This document shows, one piece after another, positions 40,637 to 50,168 of a stretch of 64,000 bases of DNA. The position numbers were made by a program, and so were the translations under genes. The DNA comes from Anthracocystis setariae (lineage: Eukaryota; Basidiomycota; Ustilaginomycetes; Ustilaginales; Ustilaginaceae), in NCBI GenBank assembly GCA_928724745.1, contig CAKMXJ010000037.1:310001-374000 (forward strand). Reading direction: 5' to 3'. The notes under the pieces are model-generated. The model was not told the DNA's origin. It made no database searches and saw only the letters and a list, made by a program, of their open reading frames with translations. Position 1 is the first letter of the stretch. Every line of letters starts with the position of its first letter.

Positions 40637-43474
40637 ATGAATTCGTTAACTTACCTCGACTCGGTACTCACCCGATCTTTTGCACCAGCATCGGATCGAC
40701 CGCCATCCACACCCACCTCCTCTACCAAGCACTCAAGCTCCCACTCTTCCCTGCCAACTAGCCGAAGAGCCTCCACCACATCCCGCTCAACATCCTCCCA
40801 TCCCAATTCGCCTCGCAGATGGTCGCAAGAAAACGATGACCCCTCTCGCTCGATATACAACAACTCTCTCCGCCGCACTGGAAGCACGCCAGCTGGTTTC
40901 CATTCGAATGCGCTCGATACTGACGACGCTCGCTCTGACTCGCGCACAACATCGAGGTGGAATGGCCTCTGGGCATTGACCGGTTGGATCGACGATGCTA
41001 TCCATCCTGACTCGCGACTAGAGTCTCGCAAGGACAGCGACTCTGAAGATTCTTCATCCCGTCACGCAAAGCGAGTCCTCAGTCTCGACGATCTATTCCT
41101 TCCTTCAACAGCACCCCAATGGAGCAAACCTAGGCGCACAGCTTCCTCGGGTCACTCTTCCTCACGCCATCGTCCGCGCAATGGTGCTTCCACCAGCACC
41201 GACGAGTCAGACTCGCCAACCACAAAGCTTAGGTCAAGGTGCCAATCCCTTTTCAATCAGGCTGCGTCTTCGATCCTCCCATCTGCTTCTTCTCAGGAAC
41301 AGCAACTTGCCGCCCGGACTAGAGCAGAACCGAGCACGCATCGACAACATGACCTAGAGCTCATGACCGACAAGGAACGCGAGGACATCGTCGAATTCGA
41401 CGGTGGCGACTTTGCTGCCGAAGACGCTGAAATTTCACAAGTTGAAATCTCAAGGCAAAGGACCATCTCGCAAAGCAGTGCCGACAGCAGCTGGGACGAG
41501 GATTCTTCGCTCTCGCATGAGGCTGCAACTCTTCTCACGTCTCCCAGCGTTGCGGACACCACCATCACGGGTGACGCAACAGAGCACGCACGCGGCTTGG
41601 GCCCCACTCAAGATCAGAACGACGAGAAATTGGTCGATTCCGAAACTCTTCTTGAAGCAGCCAAGGGCGAGCCTGAGGCAATCGAAGCAGTGGCTCAAGA
41701 GAACCCTGCCTCGATCGTCGTAGATCCAGAAGCTGCCACTTCCGTTACGCCGACAAAGACAACATCGACGATTCTCAGCACGGCATCCGCTGCCCCAGTC
41801 GATACTGAGGCTGCTACTCTCGCAACTGGTGATGGGCCTCAACAAGACGACGACGACGGCTCCACCTCGGCATCAACTACACCTTCGGCTTCCCAACCTG
41901 GATCCGTGCGACGGAGAAAAACCAGAATCGCGCCCGTCGAAACCCTTGCATTTACCTCCAACTCTTCATCCGGCACCACAGACTCGGACGAAGCCGGTAT
42001 TGACCGCAGCCTCACACCTACCAAAGCTAGAAGACGCCGATCTGCTCGCTCTTCAGCAAAGGCGTCGGCACGTGCATTGGAGACCGAAGAGCCTCGACAA
42101 TGGCTCGCCTCTCGGAGTTTCGACGTCCAAGATACATCCCTGGCCAACACTGCTGCATTAAGACCTAGGCGCTCTTCCACTAAGCGCGCCATCCGTCGAG
42201 CGATTTTGGCGCTCCGAGATCTCCTCCTGATGATGTTCCTGTGTCCGGTCAATTGTGTGCGCTACCTCCGCCGTCGACGAGCCATTCGAATCGAAGAAGC
42301 GGTCGATGCAGTCTATGATGGTGCTCCAGTGCCTATCTTGGAGAAGAACGGTAAATTGGATGAACCCGCTCCTCTTCCATCTCGTCCTTTATCTCTTCGC
42401 TTCGTTGCCATGCCAGACCTAAAACGCGAGGGTTCTGTGAAGCAACCATCCGCGCCGCGTCCGCGCACACCTAAACCGGACCAGAACGACTCGTTCTTTG
42501 ACGAACCTGTGACGGAAGACCAGGCTGCATCGCTGGGGTTGGAATGGAAAGCGGTAGATTCGGGCACCAGGACGCCGTCGAAGCTATTACCGAATCCGCA
42601 GATGGTGGATCCCATGTTGAAGGATGGAGGGTTGATCGATGCCGGGATGGCCGAGAAGGAGGCGGTCATGGAGGCTGAGAGGCAAAGTCGGATTGCCAAG
42701 GGTAGGGCTGCAAGACGGGCGGCTGCGGCTGGAAACGGGACAGGAGCAGGGGCAGGGGCAGGGGCAGGGGCAGGGAATGCGGGTGTTGAGACCACGCCGA
42801 GCGCCATGGTCGTCTCCAAGGTTCCGCGGGGGGTGCAGAGTAACGTCATTCATCACTCACCCAAGATACTGGTGTTGGATCTTGATGAGACACTGATTCA
42901 CTCCACGTCGCGGTCGCCGTCTCAATTGTCGTCGAGCGGCCGTACGACGACGTCCGGTTTTCTCGGGCTTGAGACCGCCGGAGCAGTGCTGGGGTTAAGA
43001 GCGAACGATAATCCGAGACGCATCCGTCCGCACATGGTCGAAGTGGTACTGGATGGACGCTCGGTACTCTACCACGTCTACAAACGTCCGTGGACGGACT
43101 ACTTTCTGCGCAAAGTGTCATCGTGGTATACCGTGGTGATCTTCACCGCCTCGGTGCAGGAGTATGCCGATCCGGTGATTGACTGGTTGGATCAAGGTCG
43201 TGGGCTCATTTCCGGTCGGCTGTTTAGGGAGTCGTGCACGTATAAAGGCGGCAGCTACGTCAAAGACCTCCAAGTCGTCGACAAGGATTTGAGCAAGGTC
43301 TGTCTCGTCGACAATAGTCCCGCCAGCTACCGCATCAACCAAGCCAACGGAATCCCCATCGAAGGTTGGACAAACAACCCAAACGACGAAGCCCTCTTAG
43401 ACCTCCTCCCCATCCTCGACAGCCTCAGATTCGCAACCGACGTAAGACACGTCCTCGGCATCCGAGGTTGGTAA
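40637..43474 (+). CDS. NEM1: NEM1-type nuclear-envelope phosphatase
   Basis: I start at the ATG at 40637 (MNSLTYLDSV); the frame extends upstream only from a TTG. The product is 945 residues. The first ~500 residues are Ser/Thr/Glu-rich and disordered. A hydrophobic stretch near 520-545 (LALRDLLLMMFLCPVNCVRYL) fits membrane attachment. The C-terminal NIF/FCP1-like catalytic domain (~740-945) has the HAD nucleophile motif DLDETLIHS (from residue 748), KRPWTDYFLRKVSSWYTVVIFTAS, LFRESCTYKGG and LVDNSPASYRINQANGIPI. The Nem1-Spo7 complex dephosphorylates the lipin Pah1 and so controls nuclear membrane growth and lipid storage. The ordering of membrane stretch then phosphatase supports Nem1 over Psr-type enzymes. 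A GGGGCA repeat near 42744-42775 encodes a Gly-Ala run. Confidence 0.9.
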   Translation: MNSLTYLDSVLTRSFAPASDRPPSTPTSSTKHSSSHSSLPTSRRASTTSRSTSSHPNSPRRWSQENDDPSRSIYNNSLRRTGSTPAGFHSNALDTDDARSDSRTTSRWNGLWALTGWIDDAIHPDSRLESRKDSDSEDSSSRHAKRVLSLDDLFLPSTAPQWSKPRRTASSGHSSSRHRPRNGASTSTDESDSPTTKLRSRCQSLFNQAASSILPSASSQEQQLAARTRAEPSTHRQHDLELMTDKEREDIVEFDGGDFAAEDAEISQVEISRQRTISQSSADSSWDEDSSLSHEAATLLTSPSVADTTITGDATEHARGLGPTQDQNDEKLVDSETLLEAAKGEPEAIEAVAQENPASIVVDPEAATSVTPTKTTSTILSTASAAPVDTEAATLATGDGPQQDDDDGSTSASTTPSASQPGSVRRRKTRIAPVETLAFTSNSSSGTTDSDEAGIDRSLTPTKARRRRSARSSAKASARALETEEPRQWLASRSFDVQDTSLANTAALRPRRSSTKRAIRRAILALRDLLLMMFLCPVNCVRYLRRRRAIRIEEAVDAVYDGAPVPILEKNGKLDEPAPLPSRPLSLRFVAMPDLKREGSVKQPSAPRPRTPKPDQNDSFFDEPVTEDQAASLGLEWKAVDSGTRTPSKLLPNPQMVDPMLKDGGLIDAGMAEKEAVMEAERQSRIAKGRAARRAAAAGNGTGAGAGAGAGAGNAGVETTPSAMVVSKVPRGVQSNVIHHSPKILVLDLDETLIHSTSRSPSQLSSSGRTTTSGFLGLETAGAVLGLRANDNPRRIRPHMVEVVLDGRSVLYHVYKRPWTDYFLRKVSSWYTVVIFTASVQEYADPVIDWLDQGRGLISGRLFRESCTYKGGSYVKDLQVVDKDLSKVCLVDNSPASYRINQANGIPIEGWTNNPNDEALLDLLPILDSLRFATDVRHVLGIRGW

Positions 43475-43500
43475 GTAACAAGATCAACTCCCCCCCCCCA

Positions 43501-43503
<3 letters not shown>

Positions 43504-43557
<54 letters not shown>
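43504..43557. repeat. CT then TG dinucleotide repeats
   Basis: An uninterrupted CT run (43504-43540) passes directly into a TG run (43541-43557). It lies in the 175-nt spacer between the convergent NEM1 and SEC1 stops. Confidence 0.92.
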
Positions 43558-43649
43558 ATTGGGTGTCATTGATAATGCATTAAAAAGAGACGACGGCGAT
43601 TAGAACTTTAGAGTGGCGTTAAGCGTGTGATCGTGGGGTTTGGGCGATC

Positions 43650-46259
43650 CTACTTTTTGAAGCTGAACGGATTTTTTAGCCTCTTTTTCTCCTTGCTGCG
43701 TTCGCTGGCTTGACTAGCTTGGCTGGGGCTGGGACTGGCGCTACGTCCGTTGCCTGCGTTGTTGTTGTGGTTGGCTTCGGTTGAAATGTGTGATGGGATG
43801 GTGGTTGGCCGCAACCCCTGGTGTGATGGTGGTGGTGGATGTTGGGGAGAGTGAGATTGGAAGCGTCGGTCGTAGGTGCTCTGATCGACTGGTGAAGGAG
43901 CAGTGGTGATGGAGGAGGAGGCGGAAGAGGAGGCGTAACCGGAGCGATGGTTGCCGTTCGCATTTGGATCGACCGCATACGCGCCGTGCTGCAAACTGGT
44001 ACTCCGGATCGCACTGCGATCGTTCCAGGGTTTACTCAGATGCATCGGCGCCGTCCCCTGCACTTGCGGCGGCTGCTGCGGCTGCTGCTGCGGATGTGAA
44101 TGTGGATGTGGATGTGAATGCGAGGCGGTCCCCCTCTGCGCAGCCTCTCTCGCTCCAGCTTTACCGAAATTCTTCATCACATCGATGAAGCTCTCCGGAG
44201 TGAACGTATGCGATGAGCCAATGTACACGTCCTTACCGAGTCGCTCGCTGATTTGGTACGCGCTGCGCATCTCGGAATACGTCATCCCGCCTGCAACAAA
44301 CACAAGCACCCGCTGGCGGTTCTCCAATCGCTCCATCCCCACGTTGGACCCTCCCCTACCCTTCTGGTGCCATGTGGGTTTAGCTGATCGCAGCGACCCC
44401 GCCTGAGCCCGACCTGCGGCACTCGCCCCGGAGCCTGCGTTGGAACTGGCAGACGCTCCACCGAGCCCCACACGTGCCAACGCCGAAGTCTGCACGGGCA
44501 GCGACAGCCCGCCCACCCCGGCACTCTCCGGCGGCGCATCGCGCACATACGGATAGGTAGCCTGCTCCAACTTGCCTGCAAAATGGTCCTCTACCATCAA
44601 CTTGACCAACGGTTGGTAACGACTCAGCTCAAACTCGCCCTCGCCCGCCTGCTGCTTGCGCTTCCCTTTGCGAAAAAACATATCCCACCCACCTCCGCTC
44701 GCATCCTTGACCACCTGCGTGCCCAAATGCACCAGATTGTCCACCGCCTCCATCTCGTAGCGTCCCAGCCGCGCGTGTTGGAACAGACGCTTGCGGTCCT
44801 CATCTGGCACGCCATCACAGTACATGATGTACAGCGCAATGATGCGCACCTTGTCGAGACTCGATACGGATCGATCGTCGAGCAGCGGAACCATCTCCTC
44901 GACCAAGGTCTTGGGTTTGGCGCCGTCGGGGGTGAGGCGAGTAGCGCAATTTTGCTCCACCATGGCCTGCGCAGCAAGCTTGCTCTTTTCGAATCGGTTC
45001 ATGCAGTCCTGTGCCATGGTGAGATGGAGGGATAGCTTCTCCTTCATCTCCTGCATGTGCGGTAGACTGGCTAGCATGTCGCGCATATCGTTGAGGCTCG
45101 AGTTGGCGTCGGCAAACGCCCCCTGTTCGCCCGCGTGCTGTTTGAAATCCTTGGTGAGTTTGTCGATGGCCTCGGCAATGTGGAGGTGTCGGATGCCCAC
45201 CCAGACATTGTCCTCGTCGGAGAGGATGGCGTCTTTCTCCTCGCGTTGGCCGTCAGAGGTGTAGAATGTGTAGTGGTAGCGCGTGCCATCCTGGATGGCG
45301 AGCAGGTCGTTGCACATGGCCTGGTATGAGAATTCGTGCAGAAATGGCGCCACTGTATCCATGGACCGATCGGTGATGAAGAGCACACTGCGAGGCCGGC
45401 TCGTCTCGATCTTGGGCTGATTGTCCTTGACATAGTGGTCGATTGCCGCCTGCACCCGAAACGCCAGCTTCTTGGTAAAGTGTTCGGCCGCCGAGGCGCC
45501 ATCGGGACCGACGGGCGGGATGGGGCTGTCGTTGCTACCGCGTAATCGTGCCATACGTGCGCTGCCGCCGTACATGTTGGCTGCCGCCGTCTGGGACTTG
45601 AGAGCGTCTTTTGGTGGTTGCAGAGGGCCGAGAGGAGGATGGGAGGGGTTGTAGTATCGAATCAGGGGGAATTCGTTGAGGGTGACGCAAACGTTGAGGA
45701 TGGCTTGGGTGCTGAATTGGAGCTCCTCCTCGATTGCACGCATCGACTCGATTGGATCGGGAGCGTAGAGCCCTGCGACGGGTTGGAAGAGGTTGATGAA
45801 GCTTTGCGGCGACTTGAGCGAGAACACTTGCGATTCGACTGCCCAGAAATTGGTATAAAGCTCGATCAGCTGTCGAAGTTTTGGCTCTGCAGGGGAGGAG
45901 GTGAGCTTGTGTACGAGAGCATCCGAGAGGCTGTCGACAAAAAAGATGTGGCCAGCAGCATAGGTGGGTGGTTTGCCGCCTTCGGGAGCAAGGTCGCGAA
46001 TGATGCGGTCAACGTTTTGGCTGGTGGGAGTGAGCAAGTAGCAAGCTTCGAGCGTTGACTGGGGTGCACGCGGGAGCTCAATGTTGTCCACTTGGGCTAC
46101 ATTCTCCTGCAGAATGTCGTACATCTTGAACACCGAGTTGAGGAGCTCCTTTGTAAACGAGTCGATCACAAGCACCTTCCATCGGGATGCAGGTTGGACA
46201 GAGCGGATTGTGGTGAGGTAGCGCTCACGCAAGGTGCCGACCAGAGACTTGGGCGGCAT
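43650..46259 (-). CDS. SEC1: Sec1/Munc18 protein of exocytosis (SEC1)
   Basis: I start at the ATG at 46259 (MPPKSLVGTLRERYL); the upstream frame begins only at GTG. The product is 869 residues. It opens like Sec1: RERYLTTIRSVQPASRWKVLVIDSFTKELLNSVFKM, then EACYLLTPTSQNVDRIIRD. Blocks of the SM fold follow (NLFQPVAGLYAPDPIE, RPRSVLFITDRSMDTVAPFLHEFSYQAMCNDLL and VLVFVAGGMTYSEMRSAYQISE). SM proteins clamp assembling SNARE complexes. The order and length match the plasma-membrane Sec1 branch rather than Sly1, Vps33 or Vps45. The last ~150 residues are His/Pro/Gln/Ser-rich, ending in a basic KKRLKNPFSFKK tail that could touch membrane lipids. Its divergent neighbour is PAT1. Confidence 0.93.
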   Translation of the reverse strand: MPPKSLVGTLRERYLTTIRSVQPASRWKVLVIDSFTKELLNSVFKMYDILQENVAQVDNIELPRAPQSTLEACYLLTPTSQNVDRIIRDLAPEGGKPPTYAAGHIFFVDSLSDALVHKLTSSPAEPKLRQLIELYTNFWAVESQVFSLKSPQSFINLFQPVAGLYAPDPIESMRAIEEELQFSTQAILNVCVTLNEFPLIRYYNPSHPPLGPLQPPKDALKSQTAAANMYGGSARMARLRGSNDSPIPPVGPDGASAAEHFTKKLAFRVQAAIDHYVKDNQPKIETSRPRSVLFITDRSMDTVAPFLHEFSYQAMCNDLLAIQDGTRYHYTFYTSDGQREEKDAILSDEDNVWVGIRHLHIAEAIDKLTKDFKQHAGEQGAFADANSSLNDMRDMLASLPHMQEMKEKLSLHLTMAQDCMNRFEKSKLAAQAMVEQNCATRLTPDGAKPKTLVEEMVPLLDDRSVSSLDKVRIIALYIMYCDGVPDEDRKRLFQHARLGRYEMEAVDNLVHLGTQVVKDASGGGWDMFFRKGKRKQQAGEGEFELSRYQPLVKLMVEDHFAGKLEQATYPYVRDAPPESAGVGGLSLPVQTSALARVGLGGASASSNAGSGASAAGRAQAGSLRSAKPTWHQKGRGGSNVGMERLENRQRVLVFVAGGMTYSEMRSAYQISERLGKDVYIGSSHTFTPESFIDVMKNFGKAGAREAAQRGTASHSHPHPHSHPQQQPQQPPQVQGTAPMHLSKPWNDRSAIRSTSLQHGAYAVDPNANGNHRSGYASSSASSSITTAPSPVDQSTYDRRFQSHSPQHPPPPSHQGLRPTTIPSHISTEANHNNNAGNGRSASPSPSQASQASERSKEKKRLKNPFSFKK

Positions 46260-47262
46260 TTTGGGCACGACAGGGTAGCGTCACCCTCGGTAGATGCTGT
46301 GAAAGGTCGTTGTGGACACAGACCCAGGACGAAGTGGTAACCTCTTGCGGACTCAACTTGTGACCTCGAACCTGTCAGCAGGTGCAGCCTTGCGACGCTA
46401 TAGGAAGCGAAAGAGCGAGCCGTGTCAAGTGCGACAAAGCGAGACTCAAGTAGGCAGGACTGAGCCGTGGAGAGTCGTGATGGCGAAGGAGTAAGAATGG
46501 TGACGAGCAACGAGTCGTTCAAGAAAAGTGCAACGTGAAATGTAAGAGTCTAGTCGGTACAGGAGGGTTATGTGATTGTGATTGTGATTGTGATTGTGGT
46601 TGTGGTTGTGGTTGTGGTTGTGGTTGTGGTTGTGGTTGTGGTTGTGTGTGAGTGCGTGTGTGCGTGTGTGCTGCGTGCGAGTAAGCGTGGGGTTAAACCG
46701 GGTGCACCTAAAAGTGGTTCAGTGTGCTGTGCTCTGCTGCGCTGTTGTTGTGTCGGCGAGAAATGCATCTGCGTCACAGCTGTGCATCAATATAAGCAAC
46801 CGTGCATCAACGGGCCAAGCGCAACAACTCTCGCAACTAACACTCTCGATTATGAATAATACCGGCTATGCGCTTAGCACCTCCACAAAGCCAAGCCAAA
46901 TTTTGGAATCAATTTGTTAGAGTTTGACAACATCATTGCAAAATTAACTGTAGTTGGTTGAAAACAGATCTGATCCGTAACAGCTTGTGTTCAGTCGAGG
47001 CTGACCCCCCGATCACAAATTCTGCTGCCAAAGCGATATGCACATGCACGTGACTTGGCTTGACCAGATTGGACAGCGTCGGAGCGCCAAGGCCCGCATC
47101 CTCTGCATCCTCTGATCGCCGCAACACAAGCCAGCCTTGTACCACTTCATCAAACAACATACACACCACACCTTACCTCACCTCACACCACCCACGTACA
47201 GGCACCACCAAACTACACTTCACTTCCAGCTTGGCCCTCCTCAGGGCTTGTTGTTCCCCACA
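46260..47262. other. divergent promoter region, SEC1 / PAT1
   Basis: About 1.0 kb between divergent start codons, holding the hexanucleotide repeat at 46571-46646 and A/C-rich DNA before the PAT1 ATG. No gene is seen. Confidence 0.5.
46571..46646. repeat. TGTGAT/TGTGGT hexanucleotide repeat
   Basis: About four TGTGAT-type units are followed by eight or so TGTGGT units. They lie roughly 300 nt upstream of the SEC1 start and 620 nt upstream of the PAT1 start. Confidence 0.9.
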
Positions 47263-50034
47263 ATGTCGTTCTTCGGCTTCGACACTTCGCTCCCCGGCGA
47301 CAGGCGTGGCGGCGGTGGAAACGCTCGAACCAACTATTCCCAAAACGCATTCGACCCTACTTTCGACAATGAAGAGTCGCTCGATGCAAAGATCAAGGCG
47401 CTTGCTGCTGGTGCGCAGGAAGATGTTGAGATCTACACCTGGGGTCAGGAGGGCTACGACGGTCTAGGCGACAAGCTCGACGAAAGCGGTGACGATCTCA
47501 ACGATGACACTTTCGGTGATCTTGCTGGCGATGTTGGAAAGGACTTTGACTTTGGTCATGCTCCTCCTCCTCCTCAGCAACACTACAACCAATATCCACA
47601 GCCGCAGCACCAACAGCAGCAGCCACAGCATGGGAGCAGGTTTGACCCTTCCAACAAGTTCGCCGCGAGTCTTGACGACTTTCTGGTCGACCCAGTTCCT
47701 CGCTTTGGTGCCGGTCGCGGCGCTCAGCAGCAGCCACCTCAGCAACAGCAGCAACAACAACAGCAGCCACCTCGCGCACAACCCAAGACCCTCGAAGAAG
47801 TTGAAGCAGAGATGCTCGCTATGCGTAGCAAGCAGCAGCCTCCGCCTCAGCAGCAGCAGCCACCCATGGACAGGAAGCCCTTGACGGTTGAAGAGGTTGA
47901 AGCTCAACTCCGCGCTCAGCGTGCTGGCGCTGGTGCTCCACCCATGCCTCCTCAAGGCCAACAACCCCCGATGCCGATGCGGCCCCTCGCTATGGCTGGC
48001 CCTGGTCCTATGCCATCCGACTCTGGCAACCTCCCACCCCCTCCAATGCCTGCTGGTCTTCCACCCATGTCCAACTTTCCTCCACTCGGGCCCAACGCTG
48101 ACCCTGCTGCCATCCAAGCCGCACAACAGGCCGCTCAAGCCGCCCACTTTGCGCGCATGCGTGCGCTCCTCGAAGCCATGCCTCCTCTTGTGCAACAATC
48201 CATTCTCTCGCTTCCACCTCCCTTGCAGTTCGACTCGCTCGAATCCGTCGCCCACAATTTCCCCGCCCTTCTCGATCCTGCTAACCGCGGCGGCGAGAAG
48301 CCCACCACTGCCGAGCAGGACGCCGTCAGGTTCATGATGGAGAAAGCACAAACTCAAATCGCCGAGTTCGAGAGGATCGAGGCCAAGAGGAAAAGAAGGA
48401 TGGACAAGATCAACGCTATGGCCAAGTACAACGGCCTCATGTCCGGTAGCGACAAGGATTTCATCACCAGGATCCAGATTTCGCAGCTCATCACCGCCGA
48501 TCCGTACGCCGATGATTTCTATGCTCACATCTACTTTGCCCTCCGCGGCGGGCCTAGGCGACCTGGTCTGCCGCCCATGCCTGCCCCTGCTAGCGGCCCC
48601 GCTGACAAGAAGCAGGGCGGCAAGGGCAAGCAGCAAAAGCTCAACAAGCAGCAGAATGCCATGCTCAGAATGCAGCAGCAAGTCGAGAGGATTGTCCAGT
48701 CGCGAAAGGAGAGGATGGAGAAGTCGGCGTCCGGCGCTGCGCTTGAGGGTGCTCTCGGAAGGGTCAGCTTAAGTTCGACCAAGAACCCGAGGCAGATGCT
48801 CCAGATCTCAGCTGATGCGGCCAAGGCGGATAAGGTCAAGACGGGCGGTGACTCCACGCCCGACGCTGGCCACGCCAGGGATGCCGTTCGACAGGCTCTC
48901 GAAGGTGCTTCGCTCGGTGGCAACAGCGCACTCCGTCGCGACCCGCTTACCAAGCACGAAACCTTGCGCATCCTGGAGAAGCTCTACGATCTCGTCCTGC
49001 AGCTCGAGCAGTTGCGACGTAACGCGCCTGCTGAACCAACCGGCCCGGTCGACCCAAACGACGAAGCCGCCAGCGCCGCCAAGGACGCTTTCGATGCGCA
49101 TCAGACCGACGTCGTCGCGGTGACTTCGCAGCTCTGGACCGAGCTGCGTGTGCTTGAGCCGCTGGAGATCTCGGATCCTCATCCGTTCGTGTCGCTGCTC
49201 TCATCGGCCAAGGGCAAGCGTCTGCTTCCGCGAGCGCTGCGTCACCTTTCCTCGGAGCAAACTTTGACCGCGCTGACCATGGTGGTTGCTTCGTTCGAGT
49301 CGCTCGATGTGGTTCGCAATGGCCCGCTGTTGGACGATGTTTCGGACGATCCGACCAAGATCGAGGCTCGACGCGATGCTGAGAGGCAGAGCGAGACGTT
49401 TGCCACCACCATTGTGCCTTCGATGATGCAGATGGCGAGTACGGCGCCCATGCGCATTGTGAGCGGGATGCTGGCGCTGTTCGTCGAGCGCAACGACCCC
49501 GTGCGCGTCACGCAGACGCGTCCCGGTGTGGCGTTCCTGACCATCTTCCTGTCTCGCGCCGAGACGCTCAAGCAGCAAGGCGAGGTGCCTGCCGAGGAGT
49601 TGGAACAGTTTAAGCAGATCTTTGCACTGCTCTTCTCGCGGCTTACGGCGCAGGGTAAGCTGGTGACGCTGTTCCCATCGACGAGGACCACGATGACGCT
49701 GCCGTTTGGCGTGTCGTACTACATGGGCAGTGGGTTGGGTCAGCAGGTGGTCGCACAGACCGTCGGAGGCAGGTACAGGAACGTCGATCTCGAGGACGAG
49801 CCCTCGTGGAATCTCATGGCTGCCCTGGCAATCGGCGCGAGCATGGAACAGCAGCAAGTGCTCGTGCAGGAGTTGAGGGACAAGATCTTGGAAAATGTCA
49901 TCTCCGCCAAAGAGTGGGCAAAGAGGAGTGGAGGTAAGGGTCAGCAGGAGGATGGTGGGAATGATATTAGGATCAGAAATGTCAATCTGCTCTTGCATGC
50001 GTTGGGTCTGGATGCGGCTCAGATTAGCGTTTAA
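47263..50034 (+). CDS. PAT1: PAT1-type mRNA decay activator
   Basis: I start at the ATG at 47263 because MSFFGFDTSLPGD is the family N-terminus; the frame upstream opens at a TTG. The product is 923 residues. After an acidic segment with DFDFG (near residue 95) come Gln/Pro-rich runs (~100-290). The conserved central block is DKDFITRIQISQLITADPYADDFYAHIYFALRGG. The C-terminal ~450 residues are helical (LRILEKLYDLVLQLEQL, GKRLLPRALRHLSSEQ, SYYMGSGLGQQVV), like the Pat-C domain. Pat1 bridges the Lsm1-7 ring, Dhh1 and the decapping enzyme in P-bodies, promoting decapping and repressing translation. Length and block order match. Gln runs are encoded by CAG/CAA repeats and probably vary in length. 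Confidence 0.92.
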   Translation: MSFFGFDTSLPGDRRGGGGNARTNYSQNAFDPTFDNEESLDAKIKALAAGAQEDVEIYTWGQEGYDGLGDKLDESGDDLNDDTFGDLAGDVGKDFDFGHAPPPPQQHYNQYPQPQHQQQQPQHGSRFDPSNKFAASLDDFLVDPVPRFGAGRGAQQQPPQQQQQQQQQPPRAQPKTLEEVEAEMLAMRSKQQPPPQQQQPPMDRKPLTVEEVEAQLRAQRAGAGAPPMPPQGQQPPMPMRPLAMAGPGPMPSDSGNLPPPPMPAGLPPMSNFPPLGPNADPAAIQAAQQAAQAAHFARMRALLEAMPPLVQQSILSLPPPLQFDSLESVAHNFPALLDPANRGGEKPTTAEQDAVRFMMEKAQTQIAEFERIEAKRKRRMDKINAMAKYNGLMSGSDKDFITRIQISQLITADPYADDFYAHIYFALRGGPRRPGLPPMPAPASGPADKKQGGKGKQQKLNKQQNAMLRMQQQVERIVQSRKERMEKSASGAALEGALGRVSLSSTKNPRQMLQISADAAKADKVKTGGDSTPDAGHARDAVRQALEGASLGGNSALRRDPLTKHETLRILEKLYDLVLQLEQLRRNAPAEPTGPVDPNDEAASAAKDAFDAHQTDVVAVTSQLWTELRVLEPLEISDPHPFVSLLSSAKGKRLLPRALRHLSSEQTLTALTMVVASFESLDVVRNGPLLDDVSDDPTKIEARRDAERQSETFATTIVPSMMQMASTAPMRIVSGMLALFVERNDPVRVTQTRPGVAFLTIFLSRAETLKQQGEVPAEELEQFKQIFALLFSRLTAQGKLVTLFPSTRTTMTLPFGVSYYMGSGLGQQVVAQTVGGRYRNVDLEDEPSWNLMAALAIGASMEQQQVLVQELRDKILENVISAKEWAKRSGGKGQQEDGGNDIRIRNVNLLLHALGLDAAQISV

Positions 50035-50168
50035 TCGCCCCACTCTGGATGTTCTCCCTTTTCTTTTTTTCCCCCTCCTGGGGAAGGGGGGATTGTTTTC
50101 AATTTCATTCATTTGCGTCTCACACCGCCAGCGTGCTATTGAAAAGTGTTGGGGAGGGGTAAGTTAGG

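Noticed and set aside
47137..47262. Upstream extension of the PAT1 frame
   Set aside because: It opens at TTG and is His/Thr/Pro-rich; MSFFGFDTSLP at 47263 is the family start.
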